A stretch of 64,000 nucleotides of DNA from Martinezella tropici. GTDB lineage: Bacteria > Pseudomonadota > Alphaproteobacteria > Rhizobiales > Rhizobiaceae. Both the position numbers and the translations under genes were made by a program. The stretch spans positions 1 through 64,000 of the forward strand of contig NZ_VNIP01000013.1 of NCBI RefSeq assembly GCF_008370325.1. The letters are read 5' to 3'. Under the pieces are notes generated by a model, which did no database searches, was not told the DNA's origin, and saw only the letters and a program-made list of their open reading frames with translations. Below are positions 17,968 through 26,051 of the stretch, piece by piece (position 1 is the stretch's first letter; every line of letters starts with the position of its first letter).

Positions 17968-18254
17968 GCGAAAAGCGCGTCCGTTGGACGATGAGAGCGC
18001 TTCGACGGCTTGATGAGATCGGTGCACATATCCAGAAGGACAATCCAGACGCCGCAGCGCGGGTAGTCGCTCGGATCGTGTCGGCGGTAGATATGCTTGC
18101 CGATTTTCCCGCAACGGGCCGTGTTGGTCGTCTCAATGGCACGCGCGAGGTGGTGCTGGCAGATATACCGTATATTATTCCCTACCGTGTTGGGCAGGAC
18201 ATAGAGATTCTCACGGTCATGCATGCTCACCAGCGGTGGCCTTCAGTGCTTTAG
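17964..18254 (+). CDS. parE: ParE/RelE-family toxin
   Basis: The 96-residue protein has the ParE/RelE fold signature: VRWTMRALRRLDEIGAHIQKD, AARVVARIVSAVDMLADFPATGRVGR, a short beta-hairpin TREVVLADIPYIIPYRV and the C-terminal IEILTVMHAHQRWP. The C-terminal HxxQRWP is typical of the ParE subgroup, which targets DNA gyrase. The antitoxin immediately upstream makes this a complete module, probably stabilising the replicon or a mobile segment (inference). Confidence 0.87.
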   Translation: MSEKRVRWTMRALRRLDEIGAHIQKDNPDAAARVVARIVSAVDMLADFPATGRVGRLNGTREVVLADIPYIIPYRVGQDIEILTVMHAHQRWPSVL

Positions 18255-18655
18255 GTGTTGCATTCCATATGAAATATATCCAGCTTGCCATTTCGCGATA
18301 AGGTACAATCAGTTCGAAATAGTGAAGCACTTCATAGGCCTGCCTCCGCCTGGCAGGGTCAGCGTCAAGCGGAAGACGGGGATGCGGACAGCTTGGCCAC
18401 AGGGTCGAAGGTCGGACCTGACCTGACCGGGTCGTCATGACCAGGCGTAAAATGTCATTCCAGTTTGCCTTGATCCGCTCGTTATTGACGGGTTCGCCAA
18501 CGAGCGACGCCAGGCTCTCCGGAGGGGTGTCGCCGGGGAATAGATAGAGCTTGCGATCCTTGAGACCTCGCAGCCGGGGCACGAGCTGGAAACCGACGAG
18601 ATGGCAAAGGGCAAAACTCATGTCGCTGATCCCGCCGGTATCGAGTAGAGAAATT
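18217..18655 (-). pseudogene. Tn3-family transposase fragment
   Basis: The minus-strand frame reads LLDTGGISDMSFALCHLVGF, then QLVPRLRGLKDRKLYLFPGD and NWNDILRLV. This matches the DTGG..DH.FAL..LLGF.FAPRIRDL and NWDDILRL blocks of the large Tn3-type TnpA. Only about 145 of roughly 950 residues remain. A stop lies directly before the DTGG block and the sequence loses similarity after NWNDILRL. The Asp of DTGG survives but the enzyme cannot function. It marks transposition-related rearrangement next to the toxin-antitoxin module. Confidence 0.75.
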
Positions 18656-18754
18656 TACCGATTTAACCAGCAGCCCGACGAAGGCACTTATTTCGTTTTG
18701 GCGGCCTTAGGCTTGGGCCAGCGCGTGCAACTGACAACAAGGAATGGCCACCGT

Positions 18755-19570
18755 TTAAGCAGCGTTTGAAATCTCCTCTGTCAAAACCTCGAAACGCGCG
18801 AGTGTCGCGGGGCCGAAGGCCGTCGTGAGCGCCACATCAGTGGCATCACGGCCGGTCGCCATTAGAATACGGCCAATACGGGAAGCGTTGTGCCGGGCAT
18901 CGACGGTATGCCAATGGCCGCCGAGATAAACTTCGAACCAGGCGCTGAAATCCATCGGGTTCGGATCCTTCGCAACGCCGATATCGCCGAGATAGCCTGT
19001 ACAGTACCGTGCTGGAATATTCATGCAGCGGCAAAGCGTGATGGCAAGATGCGCGAAGTCTCGGCAGACGCCGACACGATCGTTATACGCGCCAAACGCG
19101 GTCCGGAGGGGATTTGCCTTTTGATAATCGAACGTGATGTGGTTGTGAACGAAATCAAGGATTGCTTGTACGCGGGGCCATCCGACAGGCGTGGATGAGA
19201 ACTGCTCCCAGGCGAAGTCCGCCAAATGGTCTGTATCGCAGTAGCGGCTACCAAGCAGATATACCAGCACCTCATCCGGCAGATCTTTGATATCGTGCTG
19301 AAAGGCCTGTTGCGGCACAGGATCGGGCAGGCCTCCGTCGTAGATCTCGAACTCCGTCGAAATCGTGGTTAATCCCGTAGGCGCGACGATCCGGCTGCAA
19401 GCATTACCAAAACTGTCGATATAGCTCCAAGCCTCGATCGGCCGATCAAAAATTACGGTCTGTTCCGTGAGAAGATCCGCGCGACGGGAGGGGTGAATGT
19501 TGAGGACCAACAGCATAGGCGTGGCCTGCTGGCATTCATAACCGATGTGAAAGCCGGCCCGTATCTTCAT
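18755..19570 (-). CDS. Transglutaminase-like cysteine hydrolase
   Basis: This 271-residue protein has an N-terminal beta-rich domain and a transglutaminase-like core. The nucleophile motif is GVCRDFAHLAITLCR (C169), and HTVDARHN (D224) supplies the Asp. At the usual His position the sequence is DFSAWFEVY, so the expected HAW is replaced by SAW. Either another His serves or activity is altered. Such bacterial proteins are thought to act as proteases or peptide-modifying enzymes. It is followed upstream on the same strand by a related gene at 19648-20544. Confidence 0.8.
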   Translation of the reverse strand: MKIRAGFHIGYECQQATPMLLVLNIHPSRRADLLTEQTVIFDRPIEAWSYIDSFGNACSRIVAPTGLTTISTEFEIYDGGLPDPVPQQAFQHDIKDLPDEVLVYLLGSRYCDTDHLADFAWEQFSSTPVGWPRVQAILDFVHNHITFDYQKANPLRTAFGAYNDRVGVCRDFAHLAITLCRCMNIPARYCTGYLGDIGVAKDPNPMDFSAWFEVYLGGHWHTVDARHNASRIGRILMATGRDATDVALTTAFGPATLARFEVLTEEISNAA

Positions 19571-19647
19571 TGTTGTGCCCTTTGCAAGAGTAATTCCGAC
19601 AGAAACGATTGTTCAGCGGCAACGCACAGACAACGCAGGTGTTCCCC

Positions 19648-20544
19648 TCATTCGTCGAGCCTGGCGCTACGATCGTCGGTCGTGACATTTACCTGCACGG
19701 ACATGTCGCTGAAATCGGATGGGCCGCCATCGTAGCTGCCCCAAAGGGGTATTGCCTGTTTGGGGTCGCGGGCGACACCGACCCGGATCAAGTCGCGGTT
19801 GCCGACGATACCGTTGGTGGGGTCGAATTCCACCCAGCCGGCGCCGGGAAGGTAGATCTGGCACCAGGCATGGGTTGATCCGCCACCGAGCGTCGTCGAG
19901 CCGTCGCGATCTGGAACATAGATATAGCCGGTGACGAAGCGGGCGGCGAGCCCAAGCGATCTCGCCGCCTCCATCATCAGCAGCGCAAAATCGCGACAGG
20001 TTCCACGGCGAAGCTGCAGCGTCTCCACCGGAGCTTGCGTTCCGTGAGCCGATCGGCGGGCATAGGTAAAGCCCTCACGGATCGCGTAGCACATTGTCAT
20101 GAGCAAGTGCCCGGTTTCCGTGGGTTGACCGATCCGCACGAATTGCCGCGCCCATTTGCCGACTTCATCCCCTGGATCAGGATAATGGCGATGAACGGTC
20201 CATTGCAGATCAAGCGCTTCCTCCGGATCGTATGCGAAAGGATAGGTCAGGGCCGCCCCATTGATTTGAAGGTCGATGGCAACGTTCGGCGTGTGGTCGA
20301 GGCGAATGGTTGTTTCGAAGCGAAGTTCTCGCGAGGCTTCAGCAAACCCGATTAGCGCGACGCAATTGCCAAACACATCATGGATCCATCGAACGTAGTC
20401 CGGCAGCGGATCAACCTGCAGGTGGGAACTCAATAGCGTCTGGTCGAAACTATCCCTTGGCCTGAACATCAGACGGTGCTCGCCGAATTCGACCGGTCTC
20501 ATATATCGATAGTCCGTGACGTGCCGGACGGAAAATATGGTCAT
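19648..20544 (-). CDS. Transglutaminase-like cysteine hydrolase
   Basis: The 298-residue protein has the full catalytic set: Cys in RRGTCRDFALLMMEAARSLG, His in STHAWCQIYLPG and Asp in VEFDPTNG. The N-terminus (MTIFSVRHVTDYRYMRPV) is the characteristic bacterial transglutaminase N-domain. I place the start at 20544, where GGAG precedes the ATG by 5 nt, rather than at the longer frame to 20712. It precedes the related gene at 18755-19570 by 77 nt, probably as one operon. Bacterial pairs like this occur beside peptide-ligase genes, but no such partner is here. Confidence 0.85.
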   Translation of the reverse strand: MTIFSVRHVTDYRYMRPVEFGEHRLMFRPRDSFDQTLLSSHLQVDPLPDYVRWIHDVFGNCVALIGFAEASRELRFETTIRLDHTPNVAIDLQINGAALTYPFAYDPEEALDLQWTVHRHYPDPGDEVGKWARQFVRIGQPTETGHLLMTMCYAIREGFTYARRSAHGTQAPVETLQLRRGTCRDFALLMMEAARSLGLAARFVTGYIYVPDRDGSTTLGGGSTHAWCQIYLPGAGWVEFDPTNGIVGNRDLIRVGVARDPKQAIPLWGSYDGGPSDFSDMSVQVNVTTDDRSARLDE

Positions 20545-20910
20545 CCAATCTCCGACATGGCTGGCGGCGAGCCCAAATTGCGAAGTCTGTGGTTCGAGCA
20601 ACCCACCGCTTGGTTTGGCAACTCGTCTCATATCAAGCATCGCGGTCTCTTGGACGATAAGCAAGGACAATCCGTCGATGGTTGCCAAAGCGTGTGATCC
20701 GGCCACAGGCAAGGAGAGGGTTCGCTGGACAGTCGGCGTCTGCCACGCTTAACGATTACAGCACTGATGGTGATAACGCCATTGGACGTATCGCTCAGCC
20801 GCATTTAAGTGGCAAGGGCCGATCGATATTCTCAATTTAGCTGCCAATTCTCAAATTATCTGCAACGCTAACTGCTTGATATTATTGGAAACGAGATTCT
20901 TACGATTAGC
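20545..20910. other. Spacer left of the hybrid IS
   Basis: Contains the presumed promoter of the transglutaminase pair and an AT-richer segment (20800-20900). No gene or defined repeat is visible. Confidence 0.35.
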
Positions 20911-20931
20911 GGGTCTTCCTCACTTTGTGTG
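20911..20931 (+). repeat. Left 21-bp terminal inverted repeat
   Basis: This is an exact inverted match to 22303-22323. It lies just outside the 3' end of the transposase gene, with 9 bp overlapping its final codons. Confidence 0.9.
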
Positions 20932-22098
20932 GAGCTCAGCCAATTTGATCGGCATCATCCGCGCTCTCAGAAGCTCCGGCCCGGCTCTGCCGTACATTGC
21001 GCGCTTAATCGTCTTCAAACGGTTGATCTGACCTTCTGCCTGACCGTTGCTCCAAGGCAGATCGATGGCGTTACAGACGGCATCGATATCGCGGCGAAGT
21101 ACACGGGCAAAACGGGCCAAGAAGGCGAGACCAGAATGAATGGCATCGTCGATCCATTGCTCGAGTTTCGCCGAGGTTTGGCCGCGAAATATACCGCGAA
21201 CTCGCATTGCGAAGCTGCGCAAAACGGCGAATGTTTGTGACCCCTGCTTAAGTGCATTAACTTTCCGCGCCTGATTGATGGTCAATGCACCGCGCGGCTT
21301 TATGCAGAGAGTAGCGGCGACAATGGGTGAGATCAAATGACCGGTTTGCGGATCACGGACAGGCAAATTGTCAGGTGCTCTGTCGGAGAGCCCATTCCGA
21401 GCCGGCGCCGCATCGGCCTTATCCTCATCCGTTTCCTGCCTCTCGGCGCGGCGCCAAGTCGCTAGGAGGCGTTCCAGATTAGAAAAGCTGCCTGTGTATC
21501 CTCGGTGCTTGATATCGTGAAACAAATGCCGCCCACGGCGGTTGCCATCCTTCCAACACTGGGTGAGGAACGCTTCGAAGTAGAGAGGAGATGTCGGCTG
21601 TAGCGCGCCTCTGCGTCGATCGGGTGCAGTTTCAAACGTCAGCCATTTTGTAATGCTTCGTCGGCCATACGACCGAAGCTTGTCGGTGATCATCACCCGT
21701 GGTGGCCGGCACTGGCCCTTCAACAGCTTGCGCATCAGGCGTTTTGCCGCCTTTGCATTGCGGCGGCCTTGCACGAGAACCTCCAGAACAAAGCTGTCCT
21801 GATCAACGGCGCGCCAGAGCCAATGTTTCTTGCCCCGGATCGATACGACGGCATCATCGAGGTGCCATTTGTCGCCGAACCGACCGGATGAGCGCCGGCG
21901 GATCTCGTTGGCAAAAGTACGGCCGAATTTCTCAGCCCACAGCCGGACGGTCTGATGCGAGACAATGATGCCACGCGCAGCCAGCATGTCCTCGACCATC
22001 CGCAGGCTGAGAGGAAAGCGGAAATAGAGCCACACAGCGTGGGCAATGATCTCAGCGGGAAAGCGATGGCGGCGATAAAGCGGATTACGATGCGTCAT
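20920..22098 (-). CDS. Chimeric IS6/ISL3 transposase
   Basis: The frame is 392 codons. Residues 1 to about 150 are an IS6-family transposase N-part: AVWLYFRFPLSLRMVEDML, VSHQTVRLWAEKFG, the first Asp in KWHLDDAVVSIRGKKHWLWR and the second Asp in VMITDKLRSYG. The expected IS6 continuation with NRAENSHQP is absent. From about residue 155 the sequence is ISL3-type: WKDGNRRGRHLFHDIKHRGYTG, FAMRVRGIFRG, and the final block WSNGQAEGQINRLKTIKRAM, whose Glu is the ISL3 catalytic residue. The fusion is in frame. Whether it is active is unknown; most likely it is a deletion product. Confidence 0.85.
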   Translation of the reverse strand: MTHRNPLYRRHRFPAEIIAHAVWLYFRFPLSLRMVEDMLAARGIIVSHQTVRLWAEKFGRTFANEIRRRSSGRFGDKWHLDDAVVSIRGKKHWLWRAVDQDSFVLEVLVQGRRNAKAAKRLMRKLLKGQCRPPRVMITDKLRSYGRRSITKWLTFETAPDRRRGALQPTSPLYFEAFLTQCWKDGNRRGRHLFHDIKHRGYTGSFSNLERLLATWRRAERQETDEDKADAAPARNGLSDRAPDNLPVRDPQTGHLISPIVAATLCIKPRGALTINQARKVNALKQGSQTFAVLRSFAMRVRGIFRGQTSAKLEQWIDDAIHSGLAFLARFARVLRRDIDAVCNAIDLPWSNGQAEGQINRLKTIKRAMYGRAGPELLRARMMPIKLAELHTK

Positions 22099-22302
22099 GG
22101 CTCGTCATCGCATATCGAGTTCCACGTTTCGTTAAGTTGACGATGCCGTTCGACGCCGTGCGGGCGGAGGAGAATTTGAGTGAAGTAGCGGCCAGGCAGA
22201 GATCAGATCAGCAGATTGGCGACGGTCACTCGGCCGCTTTTCGCGGATTTGGCGGGAAGGATGCTCGGAGAACGCATGCTACCGCTCAATTGACGGAGTC
22301 AT

Positions 22303-22323
22303 CACACAAAGTGAGGAAGACCC
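22303..22323 (-). repeat. Right 21-bp terminal inverted repeat
   Basis: This is the exact inverted copy of 20911-20931. Between the transposase start and this end, 22099-22302 contains no gene and probably holds the remnant ISL3 5' part and one end of the IS6 element. Confidence 0.9.
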
Positions 22324-22362
22324 CGAATTAAATGGAAGGTGACACTACGATCACTCTTCCGC

Positions 22363-23259
22363 TCAGATTGGCAAAACGAAGATCTTCTCCGGAAACGCCT
22401 TTTCGACCACGTCCAGGAAAGCGCGAACCTTGGCGCCGACCAGACGGCGCGAACTTTGCAGCGCCCAGATTTCAACCGACGGGCCGGTGTGGGTTCCCCA
22501 GTAAGCAAGTCGGCCCGCCTCGATATCGTCAGCGACAAGGAGCTTTGGTAACAAGGCTGCGCCCGCACCCGCCAGGACGGTATCGCGAACCATCAAGAGC
22601 GATGACAGGCGAATGACCGGCTCCGGCTTGAGGGCGATATCCATTCCCGCCCCCGAACCCATCCGCCAGACGACACCCGGCGGGGTGGCATCCAGGAGGA
22701 CAGCCTTCACAACGCATGCTTCGTTGTCCGTCTTCGGCAGAGGGCGCGGCATGTCGGGGGGCGCCACAATCAACCGCTCGTCATTGAGAAACCGGCGACC
22801 GACGAGACGATCGTCCGGCGAAGGGTCGATCCGGATAACGAGGTCATAGCCATCCTCAACCGGATCGATCTTGCGATCGTCTGCAACGATCTCGAGCTGG
22901 ACCTCCGGATAAGCGAGAGCGAAACGGGCGCCTATCCTGGGAAGCGCCACATGGGCGAACACCACTGGTGCGCTGACCCGCAGCCTGCCCCTCGGAGTAG
23001 ACGCACCCAGGACGACAGCCTCTCTCGCTTCGGCGATTTCCGACAGCGGTCCATAGGTACGCTCGTGGAGCGCTCGCCCTTCATCAGTCAATCGCAGACT
23101 CTGGGATCCACGCTCGATCAACCTCACACCGAGGTTCTGTTCCAGTTCCGCAACCCTGCGCGAGAGGGTCGCCTTTGACCGTCCGGAAACGCGGCTGGCT
23201 CGCCCGAACCCACCATGGGCAGCGACGAGGTTGAAATCGGATAGGGCCTGCAAATCCAT
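22363..23259 (-). CDS. LysR-family transcriptional regulator
   Basis: The 298-residue product has an N-terminal helix-turn-helix (FNLVAAHGGFGRASRVSGRS, then KATLSRRVAELEQNLGVRLIERGSQSLRLTDEG) and a LysR effector domain (GRLRVSAPVVFAHVALPRIG onwards). The start is placed at 23259, where MDLQALSDFNLV gives the normal LysR beginning; the frame extends further upstream without similarity. It is divergent from the NmrA-like gene at 23381 across a 121-nt spacer, which is the classic LysR arrangement, so that gene and the esterase after it are its probable targets. Confidence 0.88.
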   Translation of the reverse strand: MDLQALSDFNLVAAHGGFGRASRVSGRSKATLSRRVAELEQNLGVRLIERGSQSLRLTDEGRALHERTYGPLSEIAEAREAVVLGASTPRGRLRVSAPVVFAHVALPRIGARFALAYPEVQLEIVADDRKIDPVEDGYDLVIRIDPSPDDRLVGRRFLNDERLIVAPPDMPRPLPKTDNEACVVKAVLLDATPPGVVWRMGSGAGMDIALKPEPVIRLSSLLMVRDTVLAGAGAALLPKLLVADDIEAGRLAYWGTHTGPSVEIWALQSSRRLVGAKVRAFLDVVEKAFPEKIFVLPI

Positions 23260-23380
23260 ATCGCTGTTCCGAAATTGAGACGAGGTATCTCTATATTGCC
23301 ATCTGTTGATCGTTATCGAAACAACTATTTTCCTCTTCGAGACACACCGTCTCTTCGCCACGTTTTGAGGAGTTTTCGAC

Positions 23381-24259
23381 ATGGCCATTCTTATTACCGG
23401 CAGCACGGGGACCATCGGGTCCCAGGTCCTCGCCCATCTGCAGGGTCGCGACATTGACATTCGCGCCCTAACCCGCTCACCCGAGACGGCGCAGCTTCCG
23501 TCCAGCGTGACGCCGATCCGCGGCGATCTTGCCGATCCGGATTCGCTGCGCGCGGCGCTCGACGGCGTCAGCACATTGTTCCTGCTGGCACCGAACGTCG
23601 CCGACGAGCTGACCCAAGCCATGCTGGCGCTGACGGTTGCGCTCGAGGCAGGCGTCAAGGGCATTGTCTATCTGTCGGTGTTCAAGGGAGAGGCCTATGC
23701 GGACGTGCCGCATTTCGCCGGCAAGCACACGGTCGAGCGGATGATCGAGGCGCTGGACTTGCCTGCGACAATCCTGCGCCCGGCCTATTTCATCCAGAAC
23801 GACCTTCGCCAAAAGGACCCGCTTACGAAGTTCAGCGCGTATGGCGCGCCGATCGGCTCGAAGGGGATTTCGATGGTCGATATACGTGATATCGGCGAGG
23901 CTGCCGCCATCGAACTGCTCCGCCGGGAACAGGCGCCCGTACCGCTCGCCCGCGAGACCTATGAACTGGTTGGTCCGGACAGTCTGACCGGGGAAGCCAT
24001 CGCGGCAATCTGGAGCGAGGCGCTCGGCCGCGCGATCCGTTATGGCGGAGACGATCTCACCGTGATGGAGCAGCGGATGAAGGCCATGCTGCCCGCATGG
24101 CACGCGCTCGACCTGCGCCTGATGTTCGGTCGCTACCAGACGGACGGTGCGGTCGCGACCACCGGCGACATCGCGCATCTCACCAAGCTGCTCGGTCGCG
24201 CGCCCCGCTCCTACGCGACCTTCGCAAAGGACGCCGCCGCCCAGTGGGCGAAGGGCTGA
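23381..24259 (+). CDS. NmrA-like NAD(P)H-binding protein
   Basis: The 292-residue protein is of the atypical short-chain-dehydrogenase (NmrA/HSCARG) type. A Rossmann motif at the N-terminus (ILITGSTGTIGSQVLAHLQG) is followed by RGDLADPDSLRAALDGV, FLLAPN and VERMIEALDLPATILRPAYF. These proteins bind NAD(P) and often act as redox sensors or as quinone/azo-type reductases. It is the first gene of a plus-strand operon with the esterase at 24294 and a truncated second NmrA-like gene at 25243. The divergent LysR gene probably controls it. Confidence 0.85.
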   Translation: MAILITGSTGTIGSQVLAHLQGRDIDIRALTRSPETAQLPSSVTPIRGDLADPDSLRAALDGVSTLFLLAPNVADELTQAMLALTVALEAGVKGIVYLSVFKGEAYADVPHFAGKHTVERMIEALDLPATILRPAYFIQNDLRQKDPLTKFSAYGAPIGSKGISMVDIRDIGEAAAIELLRREQAPVPLARETYELVGPDSLTGEAIAAIWSEALGRAIRYGGDDLTVMEQRMKAMLPAWHALDLRLMFGRYQTDGAVATTGDIAHLTKLLGRAPRSYATFAKDAAAQWAKG

Positions 24260-24293
24260 GTTCCACACGGTACATCAAACAAGGAGACGGTCC

Positions 24294-25241
24294 ATGACCA
24301 CCATTCATCCTCTTTCGCCTCAAGACGCTACGGCCGTTGCCGCGATGCGGCAGGCTGCGTCAGCTCATAAGGGCGAGGCCCTCGGTCCGGAGGCACGGCC
24401 GATGTTCGACGCAATGCTCACTGCCACTCCTGCCGCTGCAGGGATACGGGTCGAACCGGCGACGGTCGGCGGCATCAAGGGCTTCTGGCTACGCCCCGAT
24501 ACGGCGCAGCCAGCGGCACGGATGCTTTACGTCCACGGTGGCGGTTATGTGCTTGGCTCCGCGTTGGCATTGACCAACTTCGCTGGACAGATCGCCGCGT
24601 GGATCAACGCCGATACTTTTGTGCCCGACTACCGGCTCGCGCCCGAACATCCATTCCCGGCCGCGATCGACGATGTGGCCGCCGCCTATCGCGGCCTCGT
24701 GGCGGAAGGTGCCGAACGGATCGCGGTGGTGGGCGACTCTGCAGGCGGCGGCCTGACGCTGGCGTTGCTATCGATCCTCGTCGGCGAAAAGGCCAAGGGA
24801 GTCCTGCAACCCGTCGGTGCCGCCGTGATGTCCCCCTGGACCGACCTTGCTCTCGACGGCGCCAGTTTCGAGACTCGTGCCGAGGCGGACCCCATATTCA
24901 CGAGGGATGTGTTGCAGGTGTTCGCAGATGCCTATCTTCGCGGCCATTACGCTTATGATCCGAAGGCGTCGCCGCTTTATGCCGATCTTAAAAACTTGCC
25001 GCCGATTCGGATCGATGTCGGCGACGACGAAGTCCTGCTCGACGATGCGGTCCGCTACGCCGAGCGCGCGCAAGCGGCAGGCGTGGACGTCACACTATCG
25101 GTCTGGGAAGGTATGCCACATGTGTTCCAATCCTCCCTCGATCGCTTTCTTGCAGCCGAGCAGTCCGTGAAGGCAATTGGTGATTTCCTTCGCCAACGGC
25201 TCGTTGACGCGGCCCATATATCAACACGGTTGGAGGTTTGA
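24294..25241 (+). CDS. Alpha/beta hydrolase, hormone-sensitive-lipase family
   Basis: This 315-residue esterase has the family's oxyanion motif HGGG (81-84, in LYVHGGGYVLGSA), nucleophile elbow GDSAGG (147-152, Ser149), Asp in DVGDDEVLLDDA and His in MPHVFQ. Typical substrates are short acyl esters. AAGGAGAC precedes the ATG at 24294, 35 nt after the NmrA-like gene. The pair suggests detoxification or catabolism of a small ester or lactone, induced by the upstream LysR regulator (inference). Confidence 0.88.
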   Translation: MTTIHPLSPQDATAVAAMRQAASAHKGEALGPEARPMFDAMLTATPAAAGIRVEPATVGGIKGFWLRPDTAQPAARMLYVHGGGYVLGSALALTNFAGQIAAWINADTFVPDYRLAPEHPFPAAIDDVAAAYRGLVAEGAERIAVVGDSAGGGLTLALLSILVGEKAKGVLQPVGAAVMSPWTDLALDGASFETRAEADPIFTRDVLQVFADAYLRGHYAYDPKASPLYADLKNLPPIRIDVGDDEVLLDDAVRYAERAQAAGVDVTLSVWEGMPHVFQSSLDRFLAAEQSVKAIGDFLRQRLVDAAHISTRLEV

Positions 25242-25242
25242 C

Positions 25243-25344
25243 ATGAAAATCCTGGTATTAGGCGCCACGGGCGCGACCGGACGGCTGATCGTGAGGAATG
25301 GCTTGGACGACGAGCCATTCCAGTCCTTTGTTTCACTCTTATGA
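25243..25344 (+). pseudogene. Truncated NmrA-like / SDR gene
   Basis: The ATG follows the esterase stop by 1 nt, with GGAGG upstream. The first 18 codons (MKILVLGATGATGRLIVR) are a perfect start of an NAD(P)-binding Rossmann protein. After IVR the family similarity ends and a stop follows at codon 34. The remaining 200 or so residues are missing, so the operon was cut here at about 25296. Confidence 0.75.
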
Positions 25345-25375
25345 TTTTTGATCCACAGGTTGGGATGCTTCCCGC

Positions 25376-25933
25376 TTACGAGGCTAAGATCGATTCCGGG
25401 GAAAGGGCAGGAGCCGCAGGGAAATCGATTGGTACGTTTGTTGTGGCGTGGAGGTAGTTTGTAACCGTCTTGTCACCGATCGTAACGATGGCATCGATGA
25501 GATTCTCTTTTGTCCAGCCGGCGGTCAAGAATGCATCAACAAGCGCAGGATCTGCGTGCCCACGGCTGATGGCGATATCTCGCACCAGTCTCGCCAGCGC
25601 GTCCAGCTTCGGATCGAAGGAGGCTCGTCCCTTGCGGATCTCAAGGATTTGATCAGGCGTGAAGCCGTTCATTCCGGCAATAATTGTGTGAGCGGCGAGG
25701 CAGTACCTGCACTCATTGACTTGACTGACGACCAGATTGACAACTTCACGCGCTTTCCCAGTGATGCTCGATCTGGCGTTTTGAAGTGCCAGATAAGTCC
25801 CGAGGGCGTTCTCGGAATGGGCAAGTGTCGCATAGAGGTTCGGCACCACCCCGAGTTTACTTTTAAGCTGGTCGAAGAGCTGCTGATTAGCGGACGAGAC
25901 TTCGTCGCGCGTTGGGACATTGATGTGGTTCAT
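25376..25933 (-). CDS. AhpD-like carboxymuconolactone-decarboxylase-family protein
   Basis: The 185-residue all-helical protein has the AhpD-type CxxC-x3-H motif (C75, C78, H82 in NECRYCLAAHT) preceded by the helix SSITGKAREVVNLVVS. Proteins with this motif act in peroxide reduction or as thiol-redox partners. A second conserved helix is DALARLVRDIAISRG. GGAG precedes the ATG. It is convergent with the broken NmrA-like gene and divergent from the LysR gene at 26052, which may regulate it. Confidence 0.85.
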   Translation of the reverse strand: MNHINVPTRDEVSSANQQLFDQLKSKLGVVPNLYATLAHSENALGTYLALQNARSSITGKAREVVNLVVSQVNECRYCLAAHTIIAGMNGFTPDQILEIRKGRASFDPKLDALARLVRDIAISRGHADPALVDAFLTAGWTKENLIDAIVTIGDKTVTNYLHATTNVPIDFPAAPALSPESILAS

Positions 25934-26051
25934 CGTGCTTCTCCGTTATATCGGCGAGTTTCGACAATCGCCGCTGGTAGAAGCCTTGCGACATTTAGGT
26001 GCCCGCGATAACAGCCCTTGATCTTATGCCATTCATACGCAAACTGAATGG

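Larger units (their letters stand above)
20911..22323. mobile_element. Hybrid insertion element with ISL3-like ends
   Basis: A 1413-bp unit is bounded by perfect 21-bp inverted repeats beginning GGGTCTTCCTCACTTTGTGT (20911-20931 and, inverted, 22303-22323). The outer 8-bp flanks, CGATTAGC and CGAATTAA, are not identical, so no clean target duplication remains. The single gene inside joins an IS6-type N-terminus to an ISL3-type C-terminus. The ends and the C-terminus are ISL3-like, so an IS6 element seems to have entered an ISL3 element and been partly deleted. Confidence 0.8.
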
